DNA of 64,000 nt from Irpex lacteus (taxonomy: Eukaryota; Basidiomycota; Agaricomycetes; Polyporales; Irpicaceae), in NCBI GenBank assembly GCA_001986395.2, contig MQVO02000002.1, forward strand, positions 2,914,001 to 2,978,000, given 5' to 3'. Positions 1-16,138 of this stretch are shown one piece after another; the first letter of the stretch is position 1, and every line of letters begins with the position of its first letter. Below the pieces are notes generated by a model, which searched no databases, was not told the DNA's origin, and saw only the letters and a list, made by a program, of their open reading frames with translations. The translations under genes were made by a program, and so were the position numbers.

Positions 1-1656
1 TTTCCCCCAGAGACCTTGGGTTAGACCTAGGCCTCAGAGGTCCCCTTTGCTTGCACTATACACTCCCCACCCATCACTGGCCACGTTATCGCCCTTTCAA
101 GGTTAGGTGGTTGGTATTTGTGTTCTTTAGAGTGTGGCTAGGTATCTCAGTGGGCTTTTCGGAAGTGTTCTTCTGAGTGTTACGGCTGGATCGGCTGACT
201 GGGCTGAGCATGAAGTTTTTGAGTCCTTGTTCGACTAATCCTTCTGAAATGTCAAGGGCTAATAATGTGAACTCTAGAACTTCTGCTCTGCGTTTTTACA
301 ATTCCTGAGGAACAAAGTTGAATCGTTTCCAGCGCAGGATTGCATGCTGGTCTCACGACATGTAACTTTCATGTTCCGTGGAAACTTGTTGCCTTTTATG
401 ATAACACAAAATAGTGTTCCAGTGACAGAGAGAGAACTTAGCCCAGGTCATGCAATTACATAAACACAATTGCATGAGAGATTGGCTTGAAGCTCATTCA
501 GCTCAACTACATGCATAAAACTGCTGATGTAACAGAATAAAAAGAGCTACCCACCATAATAGGGAATGCAATCAAATATTGATCGTGGGCGCTTATGTAC
601 TCATTTGCACTATTGTAATGGCACATCAAATTGATGGGGGCCTCTGATTGGCTAATGACAACTTTGTTTAGATATGATCTATAGACTTATGGGATCATGA
701 ATCTATAAGACTTATGTCATAATGATGGCTAGATCTTGCATAAAATGATAATCAATGTCAGATCTGGCCAGATCTAGCATAGATCTCCAGATGTCTCTTG
801 AACCTCTGCATGGATTCATATAAAATTTGAGCATAGTAATTCACTATATGAAAAGCATGTTTGGGTGAAATTTGATGTCAAGCAAACAATATCTAAATAT
901 GGTAAGATAGGAAAATGTCTCAAAATATAGCTAGGAGACTTATTGATAATCACTCAAGTGCCATGCAATTTCATGGGCCAACGTATATTGAATCTGTCAA
1001 TTAGTGGTTTGTAATATATTTTGATTTTCTGACTATTGTTTTGAACCAAAACAAGCATCATTTGATCTCAAAAGAATTTTTCTTTGAAGTCATTTGAATT
1101 TGACACCTTAGAAATGAGATGAGGCGGATTCATCAACAGGTGATGTTTTCAGGTGCATGTCTATGTTTTAACCTTATCATGCTTACATTAGCTGAAATCA
1201 TTCTAGATTCGATTGCAAGATTGTTGACATAAATGAATAGCTTTTGTATACAATTAATATAAGTTTATTGAAGTAGTCTCAAGAATGTGCTTAAACAGTA
1301 AGTTAAGTAAATTTGAAAGTGTTGCATGAGTATATACCAAAATGTAACTTACTAAAAGTAAGTTGTTTATTAATTTCATTAATACTTCCAATAAAAAGAA
1401 GTATTTAACTAGGATAAGTGTAGAATTGTGCTGAAGAAAATGGTTTTACTTAATTAAGCAATAAGATACGTTAACAACATTTGACTTATTGAGAATTTGA
1501 GAGATAATATCTTCTGTTCTTGTGAAGTCATTGTAGCACATACATAAATATTATAAATATCATAATTTATCTTATTATATTTAGAAATATATAATAGATT
1601 AGATACTCAGAAAAGGTATTTTTGCTGCCTGCTGGTCTACAGGTTATAGTCTCACA
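1..1656. other. AT-rich gene-free island
   Basis: No open frame of useful length and no recognisable protein was seen. From about 400 to 1650 the sequence is clearly richer in A and T than the rest of the window, with many TATAA, AATAT and TTAAT runs. It leads directly into a decayed hAT transposase tail, so the likeliest reading is transposon-derived DNA that has lost its coding capacity. This is inference from composition and position. Confidence 0.5.
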
Positions 1657-2119
1657 TTGTTAGTTTCAGGAATTGTTTCTTGCCACTTGTCGGCCTGCTC
1701 CACACAAGTACTACAGCTATATGGGTCTCGCTATAGCCCTGTTTGGATGTCTCTCGCGCGAGACTACCTTTCCATTATGGCCACCTCTGTCTCAAGTGAG
1801 TGTGCGTTCTCTCAAGACGGTCTCACCATCATGAAGCGTCGAACTCACCTGGATGCAGGTCTTGTCGAAGCACTCCAGATTTTGAAGTGCATGATTCACC
1901 AAGATCACATTCACCCTAAGCCTGTGTCAAGTGTGTACAGCTTGAAAAGGCCCTCGATAAGGACTTCGCTGCTGAGGAAGGCGACGACTAGAGAAATTCA
2001 GCAGTGAATCAGGTAGTATGCCACTCGAGGAGGCAAAGAAGTTGGACTCAGACGAACTTCTGACCTCAATATGGGACATTGTACTAGACGAGACTGAGAA
2101 TACATTGTACGAAGAGTAG
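1657..2119 (+). pseudogene. hAT-family transposase C-terminal remnant
   Basis: The frame 1657-2007 encodes the C-terminal dimerisation region of an hAT (Ac-like) transposase. Visible are LARDYLSIMATSVSSECAFS followed by a basic patch (MKRRTHLD) and EALQILKCMI, which match the usual order of A-R-D-x-L-S-I, S-x-S-S-E-R-x-F-S and R-x-x-L...L-K. The normally conserved Arg after Ser-Glu is Cys here. No catalytic DDE core or BED finger is found upstream. An acidic tail typical of these proteins continues in another frame, from about 2012 to a TAG at 2117-2119 (EEAKKLDSDELLTSIWD). At least one frame break therefore separates it from the dimerisation region. The element is a broken relic. Confidence 0.75.
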
Positions 2120-2189
2120 ACAATTAGGACTCTTACTCCTAATTCTATGTCTCGATTGATATTATTTGCGATTAAACAACTGATATTAT

Positions 2190-2345
2190 GCTACAGCAGT
2201 ACACACTACACGATGAGCCGCGGCTCAAGCCCAAGCCCGGCACACAGCTTGGGCTTGAACGGCTTTAGATTCAGCTTGAGCTGAACTTGAGCCCAAGCCA
2301 ATCAAAGCCAGGCTCTGTACAACATTAGCTTGAGCACTTAAATCA
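2190..2345. repeat. Inverted CTCAAGCCCAAGC hairpin, probable hAT end
   Basis: The block GGCTCAAGCCCAAGC at about 2220-2234 is answered by GCTTGGGCTTGAACGGC at about 2247-2263. Together they form a near-perfect hairpin with a short loop. Further copies follow (AGCTTGAGCTGAACTTGAGC, then GAGCCCAAGCCAATC). GGGCTTGAG-type subterminal repeats are common at the ends of hAT elements, and this lies about 70 bases beyond the transposase acidic tail. It is probably the 3' end of the same element. No matching 5' terminal repeat or target duplication could be identified. Confidence 0.45.
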
Positions 2346-2819
2346 GAGTTTGACTGAGTTTGAATGTCAAGTCCTCATCCAAAGCCATCCAGCTCATATC
2401 TTCCCTCACAGACCAGATTACTTCATAATTGTTGGGTCATCTGAAAGGTCTTCTCTGTAGCTACAATTTGGTGTACTAAATGTGTGAAATGATTAAGATT
2501 TGGTCATAAAATTCACAGATTACAGTCTCCTCAAAAAAGTGCTCAGCTACAACTGTTATTAATGGAAGTTCTTATACAGTAACAAAGTGAACGTTCCCAC
2601 ACCTTCACAGCAGATCACGTAACGGACAAAACTCCCAGAAGCCCAACTGGAACTATCCACTTCATAAACTCAGGAATCGTAATTCTGTTTCCTTTCTTAA
2701 GACTCATTATTGGTATATTATTTCAAATTCTGTGCTTTTAAAACACACTTTAATAATTGTAGAGGGTGCCTATGAGTTAGCAGAGAAGTGATGTAAATAG
2801 CTACCATGATGGATCAGTG

Positions 2820-4967
2820 TTATAGCTGCCATAAAATAAGTATATGACATACAATAATGGCCAAAGATGTGTTGTAGAGGGATTGTCCTGTTCTACAACC
2901 ATGTATTAGAGATGCTCTATAAGCGCACACAGACACTAAAGAGCTCACTTGAATATAGGAACTCCTCTCATTACTACTTATCTTCATCACTAAGCCCTCT
3001 ACCGGATATTGCAATATTAGTCATGTCCAAAGGCTCAATATGAATGAGCATACCTGGTAATCTGAAAGGGTCTTTGACATGCAGCATCAGTGCAAAGAGA
3101 GGGAACTCATTGACAAGGTTTAGAAAGACATTAAGCATGTCATATGCCACCAATGTGCAGAGGCGCAGCTAAAATGACGATCAGAGGCCTGTTCCCGAAG
3201 TACACACCATAAAAGCTAATACTTACTAGGGCAAAAAATGCATAATACACCATGGTAGTGGGAGAGATGAATGCCAAGAGTGTAAATAACACAGTTCCGA
3301 AAAGTAATTGGTCAACATCAAAGAGCCAAGAGTCGGTCCTTTTCCTGAGGACGTTCTGCCTCTTTCCTAGATACTCACTCAGCATCAATGGTTGGTCGTA
3401 CAGCCCACTCACTTACCACGGAAGAGCTTAGATAGAGCGCTGATGGCATCCAACTGCTTCGCGAATACAGCGAGACACAGCTTATAACACAAATGCATGT
3501 GGGCCGTGACCAGGGACAATATATCGGTCAGCAGTGCAACTGTCATGGTCACCCCACAAAACCCTATGGCACCGGAAATATAGACCAAGCCGTCTATATG
3601 TGGGAGGACAAAGTTCATAAGTGCGTCTAGAGAGAATATTAGTCCCGTGTTGACGTAGTACGTGGATGACTCACGATTCCATACGCCCATAATGCTCATT
3701 AACGAGTGACAATATAGCCCACTCAGTTCCGTGTTCAGCTTCAAGCCCGCTGGCCAGTTATTGAGCCACAGGAGTGTATGTTGTATGTCTTCGATCAAGA
3801 ACCTCTTTAAATACGATGAGTCAGTCGATCGATAATAGTATGTCCAGCAGAAGCTTTGTCTCGTACTCGTATGCATCCTCTCAAGATGTCAGACAAAAGC
3901 GCGGCATTTTCATGAACCAACGATCGAACTGCAATACCGATGATTATGTCGTTCAGTATCAACCATAAGCAGTTATAGAATCTATCACGAACCCATTATT
4001 GTCAGTATGCCGGTGCCTACAAATGAGTAGACTTACCCAATAAAACTTGTGATTACGTCTGTTGACATTGAGCGACGCCGGTACGAAGGAGGTGGAAATT
4101 TGCTATATAAATAGCGCAGCTGGCGAAGGCGAGTCATTACTTGCAACGCTATCATAGTGGATCGTGTCAAATTTCGAGAGAGTGATCACTTCAGCTTACC
4201 AAGTGCAGAGGTGCTCACAATCGGAATTTTGAGGCTGATCGGTCCCCCATCCAAAGGCACTGCTGCGACGTCCTCGGTATTCTTGTGAGCTGGCCTTTCA
4301 TGCAATTCCGAGACGGTTTGAGATAGCGTTCGCCCGACATTCATCTTTGAATTTAGTGAGCACACAAAGAGCAATGATATACTACAACAGCCGGCTTACC
4401 TGATTGACCACTGTTTGGTTGAACAGAGGCTGACTGATAGATGGCCGCGTAAAGTCATGAAGGCATAGGTTCGGGCTACGGCGAGATGGCATACTGTGAT
4501 TGGGGAAAGAAGAGCGCAAGGTCGGGGATAGACTAGCATCCAGCGTGTACATCTCCAAGTGACGGAGCCGAGGCCTCGTATATCTTATGAGGGTATATTG
4601 AGCAGTAGAGCTTTCGTAGACTTCATCATCAGAGCAAAGGAGTTGAAGAGTCGAAGAAGATAGTACGGTGTCCATCGTTGGTTCGCGAGGAAGGGCTGAG
4701 ACTCGTCCGAGAATAGTTGGGAATGCACCGCACAGTTCGGTCATAGAGCTCCAGTCGGTAGATTCTTGTAGCTGTTGTAGCTGAGCTCGTGCATCCGCGA
4801 GCTATCCGCCGCCTGTTAACACGTCTTCAGTACGCTGGATGACGGCTGCTTACAGTCTCCACACGAAGAATGTCTGCAATGGAGACCAGTGGATCCCGCC
4901 ATCCGTAGACGAAGCCATCCCCCCATACATCATCGGGGCATAGAACTGGCCGCCGCTCGCACATCAT
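2820..4967 (-). CDS. GPI1: GPI1/PIG-Q, subunit of GPI-GlcNAc transferase
   Basis: Subunit of the ER-membrane complex that transfers GlcNAc to phosphatidylinositol, the first step of GPI-anchor synthesis. Family signatures seen across spliced exons: GFVYGWR near the N terminus, FYNCLWLILNDIIIGIA, LLWLNNWPAGLKLNTELS, LFRGK joined to KRQNVLRKRTDSWLFDVDQL, LLFGTVLFTLLAFISPT, and NEFPLFALMLHVKDPFRLP. The junction near 3173-3206 (gtgtac...ttttag) restores the last block. Several hydrophobic segments are present. No ATG lies further upstream in frame, so I use the ATG pair at 4967/4964. Frames from 5045 would need a GTG start. The last exon runs to a stop at 2820, but its residues after RLP do not look like the usual family end, so the C terminus is uncertain and may be damaged next to the transposon island. 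Family assignment is firm. Confidence 0.85.
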
Positions 4968-5257
4968 CGATATCGTCGTGGTCGTTGTGTCGAACAGTGA
5001 GGAGAGCCGAGCGGCGGATTCTCCAAGTCTCTGCAAGAAGCTCACGTGATTTCAGTTTGGATGGTTGTGGCTCGCGTGGCAGCGTCTGGCCGCAACATGC
5101 CTCTCTCCCTCACCTAAGACTCTTTGTCTCCCCAGCATCGCCTTTCGACGCGTCAAGCTTATATTCTCACTGCCTGTGGTCGATTCTCTACCAAACGACA
5201 CCCATCTTGCCCAACGACCTGCTGCATTGCCAGCATCCCCACGCACGCCCTTGAAAC

Positions 5258-6038
5258 ATGGACTATTCCTCGCAACCTCCTCCCAGACCAGACGTGAAGA
5301 AGAAGCTAGTAGTTGTAGGAGACGGTACGCCACCTGCTGCTATTTCATTATGCTGAACCTGAAACGACGCGCGCCGCGATTGAAGGTGGCTGTGGCAAGA
5401 CATGTTTACTCATCGTGTACGCGGAGAACCGATTTCCGGAGGTGCGTCGTATGAGTGTCTTAATTCACGCTTGAATTCACAAGGACGCGTTTATAGGCTT
5501 ACATTCCCACTGTGTTCGAGAACTACGTCACGCTGGTCAACTTCGAGGGGAAGCTCGTCGAGTTAGCACTTTGGGATACCGCCGGCCAAGAAGAATACGA
5601 TCGACTACGACCTCTCAGCTATCCGGAGAGCGATGTCATTCTCATAATATTCTCTGTTGACTTCCCAGTCAGCCTGGGTAACGTCACCGACAAGGTAACT
5701 TCTGTTCACTCAGTAGGACTGCCCGTGTTAATAAGATATCGCCGCAGTGGTATCCGGAGGTCGCCCACTTCTGTGAAGGAACACCTCTAATACTGGTCGC
5801 AACCAAAACCGACCTACGACGAGACGAACAAACGAAACGTATGCTGAATGCTCAAGGCCAAACGCCGGTAACACCTGAACAAGGGGCGGCCGTCGCACGA
5901 GAAATAGGTGCAAAGTATATCGAATGCTCGGCAAAGACTGGGACTGGTATACAGGAGGTGTTTACGCTGGCATTGAAGGAGAGTATGAAGGGGAAGTGGG
6001 GGAAGATTGTGAAGCAACGTCGGTGTGTGGTCACGTAA
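5258..6038 (+). CDS. Rho-family small GTPase (Rho2-like)
   Basis: Membrane-attached GTPase switch of the Rho family, expected to act in polarity, actin and wall synthesis. After splicing the protein starts [20 protein letters not shown] and carries G1 GDGGCGKT (made by a junction near 5325/5386), switch [12 protein letters not shown]3 [31 protein letters not shown]4 as ATKTD in place of the common TKxD/NKxD context, and G5 ECSAKTG. The protein ends in CVVT, a CAAX prenylation box with a basic QRR stretch before it. About 200 residues, normal for the family. The C-terminal Thr favours farnesylation by the general rule. Assignment to Rho2 rather than another Rho subfamily is tentative. Confidence 0.88.
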
Positions 6039-6289
6039 CCGAACACTCTGCCCTGGTGGCTCTTTGGACATTCATTTTCGCACCGATCTGTCCTTGTGTG
6101 GAAGATTATTATTTGCTAGGATTGTACTGACAGCATGATATCCTTTCTTTCTTATTTCTATTCCCCTGTGCGTAACACAGCAACTGGACATAATAACAGC
6201 CAAATAGTGAAACACGTCGATGGTGGCCAGTGAGAGCTTTCCCCAGCTTTGCCCGTCTCTCTGCGATGCCTTGGTATCTTGAAGACATA

Positions 6290-6996
6290 TCATTCGGTCT
6301 TGTGTTTTGAGGTACTGCGGATAACACGACGAGCAGTCGTGGCAAACACCCACATTAGATATACGAACACAGAAGAGACGACTACGACTGTTCCGAGCTC
6401 AACAAAGTCGGTGTCACGAGAGACCCCAAGAGGTACAAGCACAGTAACGTCAGGGGTGGTTGCATTTAGCCAGAAGTGCTCCTTGAATTGTGTACCGTCT
6501 GGTCGGGTATCAGACTGATCCAGGGATGGAAGGGATGCTACACACCAGGATACGCGCACTGCCAGAAAGCATCTGGCTGTGGGAAGCGTAAGATCTCATA
6601 CGCTTCGTCTGGGTCCAGCAGATTCGACGGTCTGCCATAGCGGGTATGAACAGGCAGCGTGAGGTTGAATGAGTGTTGGCCAGCGTCGAACGCTTGGGGA
6701 GCGACAGAGAGTTTCAGAGTGGCAGCGAGCGGTGATGCTGCAAACACTGGCAGCTCTAGGTCTGGCGGTGGGTGCAGCTCGTATGTGAAGGTCTTGTCGT
6801 GCAGGTCCAGTTCATACGGGTCGATGATGAAGTCCGAGGAGAAGGTGTAGTGAACATGGAGGGAGGTGCAGGGCGGTGGACGACTGAAGCGAAGATGTGA
6901 GATTGAGGAGAAATGAAAGCCGACGTGATGGTCGACGGCTGTGGCGATGGTCGAGACTGCGTTGGTGCCGTCGGTGGCCATGGCAGCTCTGCTCAT
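6290..6996 (-). CDS. PBN1: PBN1/PIG-X, GPI-mannosyltransferase I accessory subunit
   Basis: ER membrane protein that stabilises the first GPI mannosyltransferase (PIG-M/Gpi14). Two exons are joined across about 6525-6556. The luminal part holds a beta-rich domain with LTLPVHTRYGRPS followed by a Phe-Trp-x-Cys segment (FWQCAYPG). Then come VLVPLGVSRDTDFVELGT and a single C-terminal transmembrane helix (VVVVSSVFVYLMWVFA) with a basic tail. That order is the PIG-X/PBN1 signature. The first in-frame ATG is at 6996; the open frame extends upstream to 7089 without an ATG, so a missed first exon is possible. It lies tail to tail with the Rho gene and head to head with the PFK-2 gene. It is the second GPI-anchor gene within 5 kb. 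Confidence 0.75.
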
Positions 6997-7182
6997 CGTC
7001 GACGCTGGCGACAAGGAGCCTGGTGTGACACGATGCGCGTGACCTTTCACGGATGTGACAGTGATGTGGTCAAGATCCAGAAAGGGCAATCGGCTCTATC
7101 TTCAGTCTCGACTCGTCCAACCAATCTATCCTCTCCCCACCGCCATCGCCCCCCTCCACTGCAAAAGTCGTTGGCGATCGAG

Positions 7183-7190
7183 TATATAAA
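7183..7190 (+). promoter_or_regulatory. TATA box of the PFK-2/FBPase-2 gene
   Basis: TATATAAA lies 33 bases before the ATG at 7224. It is preceded by a C- and T-rich stretch (about 7115-7160) of the kind common in highly expressed fungal promoters. The distance to the ATG implies a very short leader. Confidence 0.55.
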
Positions 7191-7223
7191 GGCGACTTCA
7201 CTGCTCTCACTATTCATTTAGAA

Positions 7224-9560
<2,337 letters not shown>

Positions 9561-9666
9561 ATGCCTCATCGGACTTTGCATTTTGTACGATATCAAGGCG
9601 GGACTATGTTCTATCACTCAAATAATTGGAGCCCTTCATGTAAAAAACTAGCAGCAAGCCACATTC

Positions 9667-12590
<2,924 letters not shown>

Positions 12591-12765
12591 GTTGGATGTT
12601 TGTCCCAACTTGCAGCCCCGAAATGGGAAGCGCGCAAGCTTTGATGCGCCTCCACGTGGGTCTTCGGCCCCTGGCAGTGGCGTCTTGTCAGCGACTGCTT
12701 GAACTTGACTTCTACAGTAACACTCACCATCCCTCCTTTCTCATCTAGTTTTTTTTGTCGTCACC

Positions 12766-13822
12766 ATGGCTGAACGAAAAGGTGTGTATTATGGTGAACA
12801 CTTTTGCTCTTGAAGAGCTAACATTATCGTCAGTCTTGAACAAGTACTTCCCTCCGGATTTCGATCCCTCCCTCATTCCTAGGAGGAAAGTGCCCAAGAA
12901 CTCGCAGCAGGTCGTCCGTTTGATGGCCCCGTTCTCTATGTGAGTCTTGGAAGCAACATCGTTTATCTCCGCTTGACTCATATCCTATCTTCACAGGCGA
13001 TGTAATACCTGTGGTGAATATATCTATAAGGGCAAGAAGTTCAATGCTCGCAAGGAGACCGTCGAAGGTGAAGACTACTATGGCATCAAGATTTTCAGAT
13101 TTTACATCAAATGGTGCGTATTATTTACCTCGAGTATACTACGTGAGACTAAGGTCAACTATAGTACTCTTTGCTCCGCCGAGATCACTTTCAAGACCGA
13201 CCCAAAGAATACCGATTACGCGGCAGAGCATGGTGCCTCACGAAACTTCGAGCCATGGAGAGAAGAGAAAGCAGTCGAAGAGGAGGATCGCTTAGCTAAG
13301 CTAGAGGAAGAGGAGAATAATCCGATGAAGGCGTTGGAGAACAGGACAGTAGACTCGAAACGAGAGATGGACATCCTCGATGCGTTACAGGATATCCGGG
13401 CGCGTAACGCGAGGAATGAACGGGTGGGGCAATCAGTTGATTTGCTAGAGAAGATAGCAATGGAGGAAATCGAGACAGAGGAGGATAGGCAGAAGAAGTT
13501 GGAGGAAGAGGAGGACGAGCGGCTCGTGCGACAAGTTTTCTCCAAGGTCTCGATGCCTGTGGCAGGACCTTCCGGATCTGGGTCATCCTCAGCTCCTACC
13601 GCAGAGTCCAGCCTGCAGAAAGAGGAGAAATTTATAACGGTCAAGCGCAAAGCGGATGGAGAGGAGCCAGATCTGCATGCCCTGCTACCAGAAGCCACGC
13701 GTGCACTCATTGCGTCGAAGGTAGCCGCTGTCCCTGTGGTGAAGAAGAGGAAAACGGATCTTAAGAACTCTCTCGGTATAAAGATCAAGAAAGCACCTTC
13801 CAAGGCTGCTGCAGCTACTTGA
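12766..13822 (+). CDS. YJU2: Splicing factor YJU2 (CWC16/CCDC94 family)
   Basis: Zinc-binding spliceosome factor that promotes the first transesterification step. The spliced N terminus is MAERK joined to [19 protein letters not shown], then [39 protein letters not shown], and [18 protein letters not shown]. The two CxxC pairs (CNTC, CTLC) form the zinc site. [19 protein letters not shown] follows, the family marker after the acidic coiled segment. The C-terminal half is low complexity, rich in Glu and Lys, with nuclear-signal-like KRK and KKRK clusters. Length is about 320 residues. The start is fixed by a good ATG context (CACCATGG) and by homology. It is transcribed away from the DHX35 gene. 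Confidence 0.92.
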
Positions 13823-14403
13823 TTATCTGGATTTCATCTTGTGTACTGTATTTTTCTATCGCTGTAGTATACGGACTGCAATGCTTAATAACTCTGTTTC
13901 TTTAGGAGTGAGCTATGCCAATGTATTGAAAATGAGCAGAGTTAGACATACGTGCGGATACTCCGCTGGATATGGACATGCCTATGTCGCCTTCTAATAC
14001 TGAATAGTGTCATTTCATCCGACACATTCAGGACGAACTGAAGCGGATTCCAAACTATTAGTAAGTCTAGAATCAATGGCTAGCTATATTCCACGCAGCT
14101 CATGTGTTATCATCTTCGAAGCTCGATACAAGGAAAGGTTGATATTCCATAGGCATGTCGCTGTCAATCTGCCCAGTCTATTCTTCGATACAATACGTCC
14201 CGAATCAGCGTTCATAGGGCTATCAGAAAGATCGCAAAAGTAGCGCACGACAAAGGTTTGGACATCAAGAGGATCGGCACGTCCCGATTAGCAACACTCA
14301 ACATTCATGACCCGGAATATAGTATTTATCATAGTAAGTTGGGTCTAGTTGAGTACAGTATTGTCCTTGTGATATGACGAAGTTGTAGAAATATCTCCTG
14401 CAC
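13823..14403 (+). other. Possible small spliced gene, unrecognised
   Basis: This stretch between YJU2 and the SDR gene contains intron-like signals on the plus strand: acattcag at about 14030, gtaagt at about 14060 with cacgcag at 14099, and aaag/gttgat at about 14136 with gcccag at 14176. An open frame near 14220-14330 reads HRAIRKIAKVAHDKGLDIKR. The pieces do not join into a protein I recognise, and the first exon is not clear. It may be a small gene, a gene fragment or chance. I would not assign a function. Confidence 0.2.
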
Positions 14404-15355
14404 TTAAGCTATGAAGTCCGTATCGCCTCGCTTGATGAACTCGTCCAAACCCTGCTCAAGCGGCTCCTTTCCGCCAACAAGGTCAATACTCAAGCCATCG
14501 GCTTCCTTCTCCAAAAGGAGATAAAGAACTTTCGCTACGTCGTCTCTCTATGAGACCGCCAATGCCCAGTGTTAGTCTCTTATCGTCATATCTAGCGTTA
14601 ACCTTACCGAGATGTGGTCCTTCAAATGTGCTCTTCCAATATGCCCCGTACCACTGCCTTGCTCGTCCGAGTACCAGTTGGGTCTAAGAATCGTCCACTT
14701 GAAGCTACTGCGGGTTACGAGGTTCTTGTCAGCGTTGTATTTGGCGTCCAAGTATGGGCCGATGGCTTTGCGGAAGCCGGCTGATATTTCGATGTCTTCG
14801 GCAGTCTACCAGTCCCGAACATATATAAAGGTTAGTCAGATGGCAGACGAGTAGTGAACTAACGGCAAACGCACGTAGTGCGCAGGATGCGGCTTGTTTT
14901 GATCACGAACGTCCAACGAGGACAGGAGAATTAACCTTGGCTTCTTTACATCCTCTCCGAGACCTTCGATCGCGTCGAATACCTTTATGGCCCCCTGTTC
15001 GTCCACGGACCGCAGTCGTTCGAGGCCACCTATTCCACCAGATCCAGCAGTGAAATAGACGACGTCAGCCTTGGCGTGCTTGAACGCATCTCTGAAAGCC
15101 TCTGCAGTGTTGTCCTCGAGGGACATGACGAGCGGAGTCGCGCCAATTGCCTGAACTTCTGATCGATGCTCCTCCTTACGGACGATGGAGGTCACCGTTG
15201 TATCTGGACGAGAAGTGAGGAGACGTGTAAGGCGAGTTGCAACCTGACGAAGAGTTGAGATGAAGTTTGGTAGGAGAGGCAGGAGCGAACGCTCAGGGCG
15301 GCCAGATACGCACTTTGCCGTGACCACCCACGACGACGACGTTCAGAGCTGGCAT
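14404..15355 (-). CDS. NAD(P)-binding atypical SDR (NmrA/YMR090W-like)
   Basis: Predicted Rossmann-fold oxidoreductase or redox-sensing protein of the NAD(P)H-binding (PF13460-like) group; substrate unknown. The start MPALNVVVVGGHGK gives the GGxGxxG-like dinucleotide loop, joined by an intron (about 15264-15312) to the following helix. Next come DTTVTSIVRKEEHRSE (strand 2 with the basic residue that often selects NADP), DVVYFTAGSGG, RLILLSSLDVRD, a Tyr-containing active segment, and KWTILRPNWYSDEQGSG with DDVAKVLYLLLE near the end. The last exon ends at a TAA (minus strand, 14404-14406). About 250 residues. These are the hallmarks of the YMR090W/YwnB-like atypical SDRs, which lack the classical YxxxK pair. 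Function beyond cofactor binding is not known. Confidence 0.75.
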
Positions 15356-16138
15356 ATTTCTTTCTCGGTTACTGGGGTAATGTTTTCGATGGCGATGAGT
15401 CGCGAGCTGTACTGTCAACTGGGACTTTTCACAGCATATATAAGTACTTGCCGCGGGCGCATTGTTCCAAGGCTCCGACGATTGACCACCAATCCGAGTC
15501 ATAGATTCCCTCGAGTCAGATCCTTCATAATCATTCGACTCCAAAGTATTGCACAATCACTGGCATATCCCGCGATACCGGGAATCTCATTGCAATTGGC
15601 GAACAACAAGTCTGTGCGTGTCTTTACAAGGGTTTCTCTGTGTAAAGGGCGAGAAATCAAATATTCACGGAGTATTATAAAGATAATGTATTGAATTGAG
15701 TCGTGATTGGCGAGATATAGCTCATGGGTTTGATACGATAGTGACTCAGTGGGCTCGGAGGCGAACTACTCGTGAGGACAGTAGCCTAATCGGGAAAGAC
15801 TCGAATCAGATCACATTGCGAGACTCCCACGTATCCGAATTTAGCCACTGCAATAGCAATGACTCGGATGTTGGCCCTTGTATACGAATCTGACGGTCTA
15901 TTGAGTATAGATTATTGATCTGAGAGGTGATGTTGTTTAACAAAACACCGGATCTGCAGCATGATATTGGTCGGATAATTAGCGCGTGCAGTGGTGGGTG
16001 TGACATCAGTGGCTGAAATGCGGCGACTGTCGTCTAAGTAAACCGCCCTCGCCATTGCCTCTCGTCTCCTTACCACAAACCCCTGTCGTCGTCGAAAACA
16101 ACACAAGAAATATCCAACATAGAAGTGTTGCTTTCAGC
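15356..16138. other. Intergenic region with divergent promoters
   Basis: About 780 bases between the divergent SDR and PhoD genes. I see no conserved protein and no RNA gene. Open frames on both strands are short, lack homology and overlap each other. Confidence 0.5.

Noticed and set aside
4968..5045. Longer GPI1 N terminus
   Set aside because: It needs a GTG start; the first ATG in frame is at 4967 and nothing upstream is conserved.
6997..7089. Longer PBN1 start
   Set aside because: It would begin at TTG. No in-frame ATG lies upstream, although a missed first exon remains possible.
13216..13803. 195-codon minus-strand frame in YJU2
   Set aside because: Serine-rich shadow of the Glu/Lys-rich YJU2 tail.
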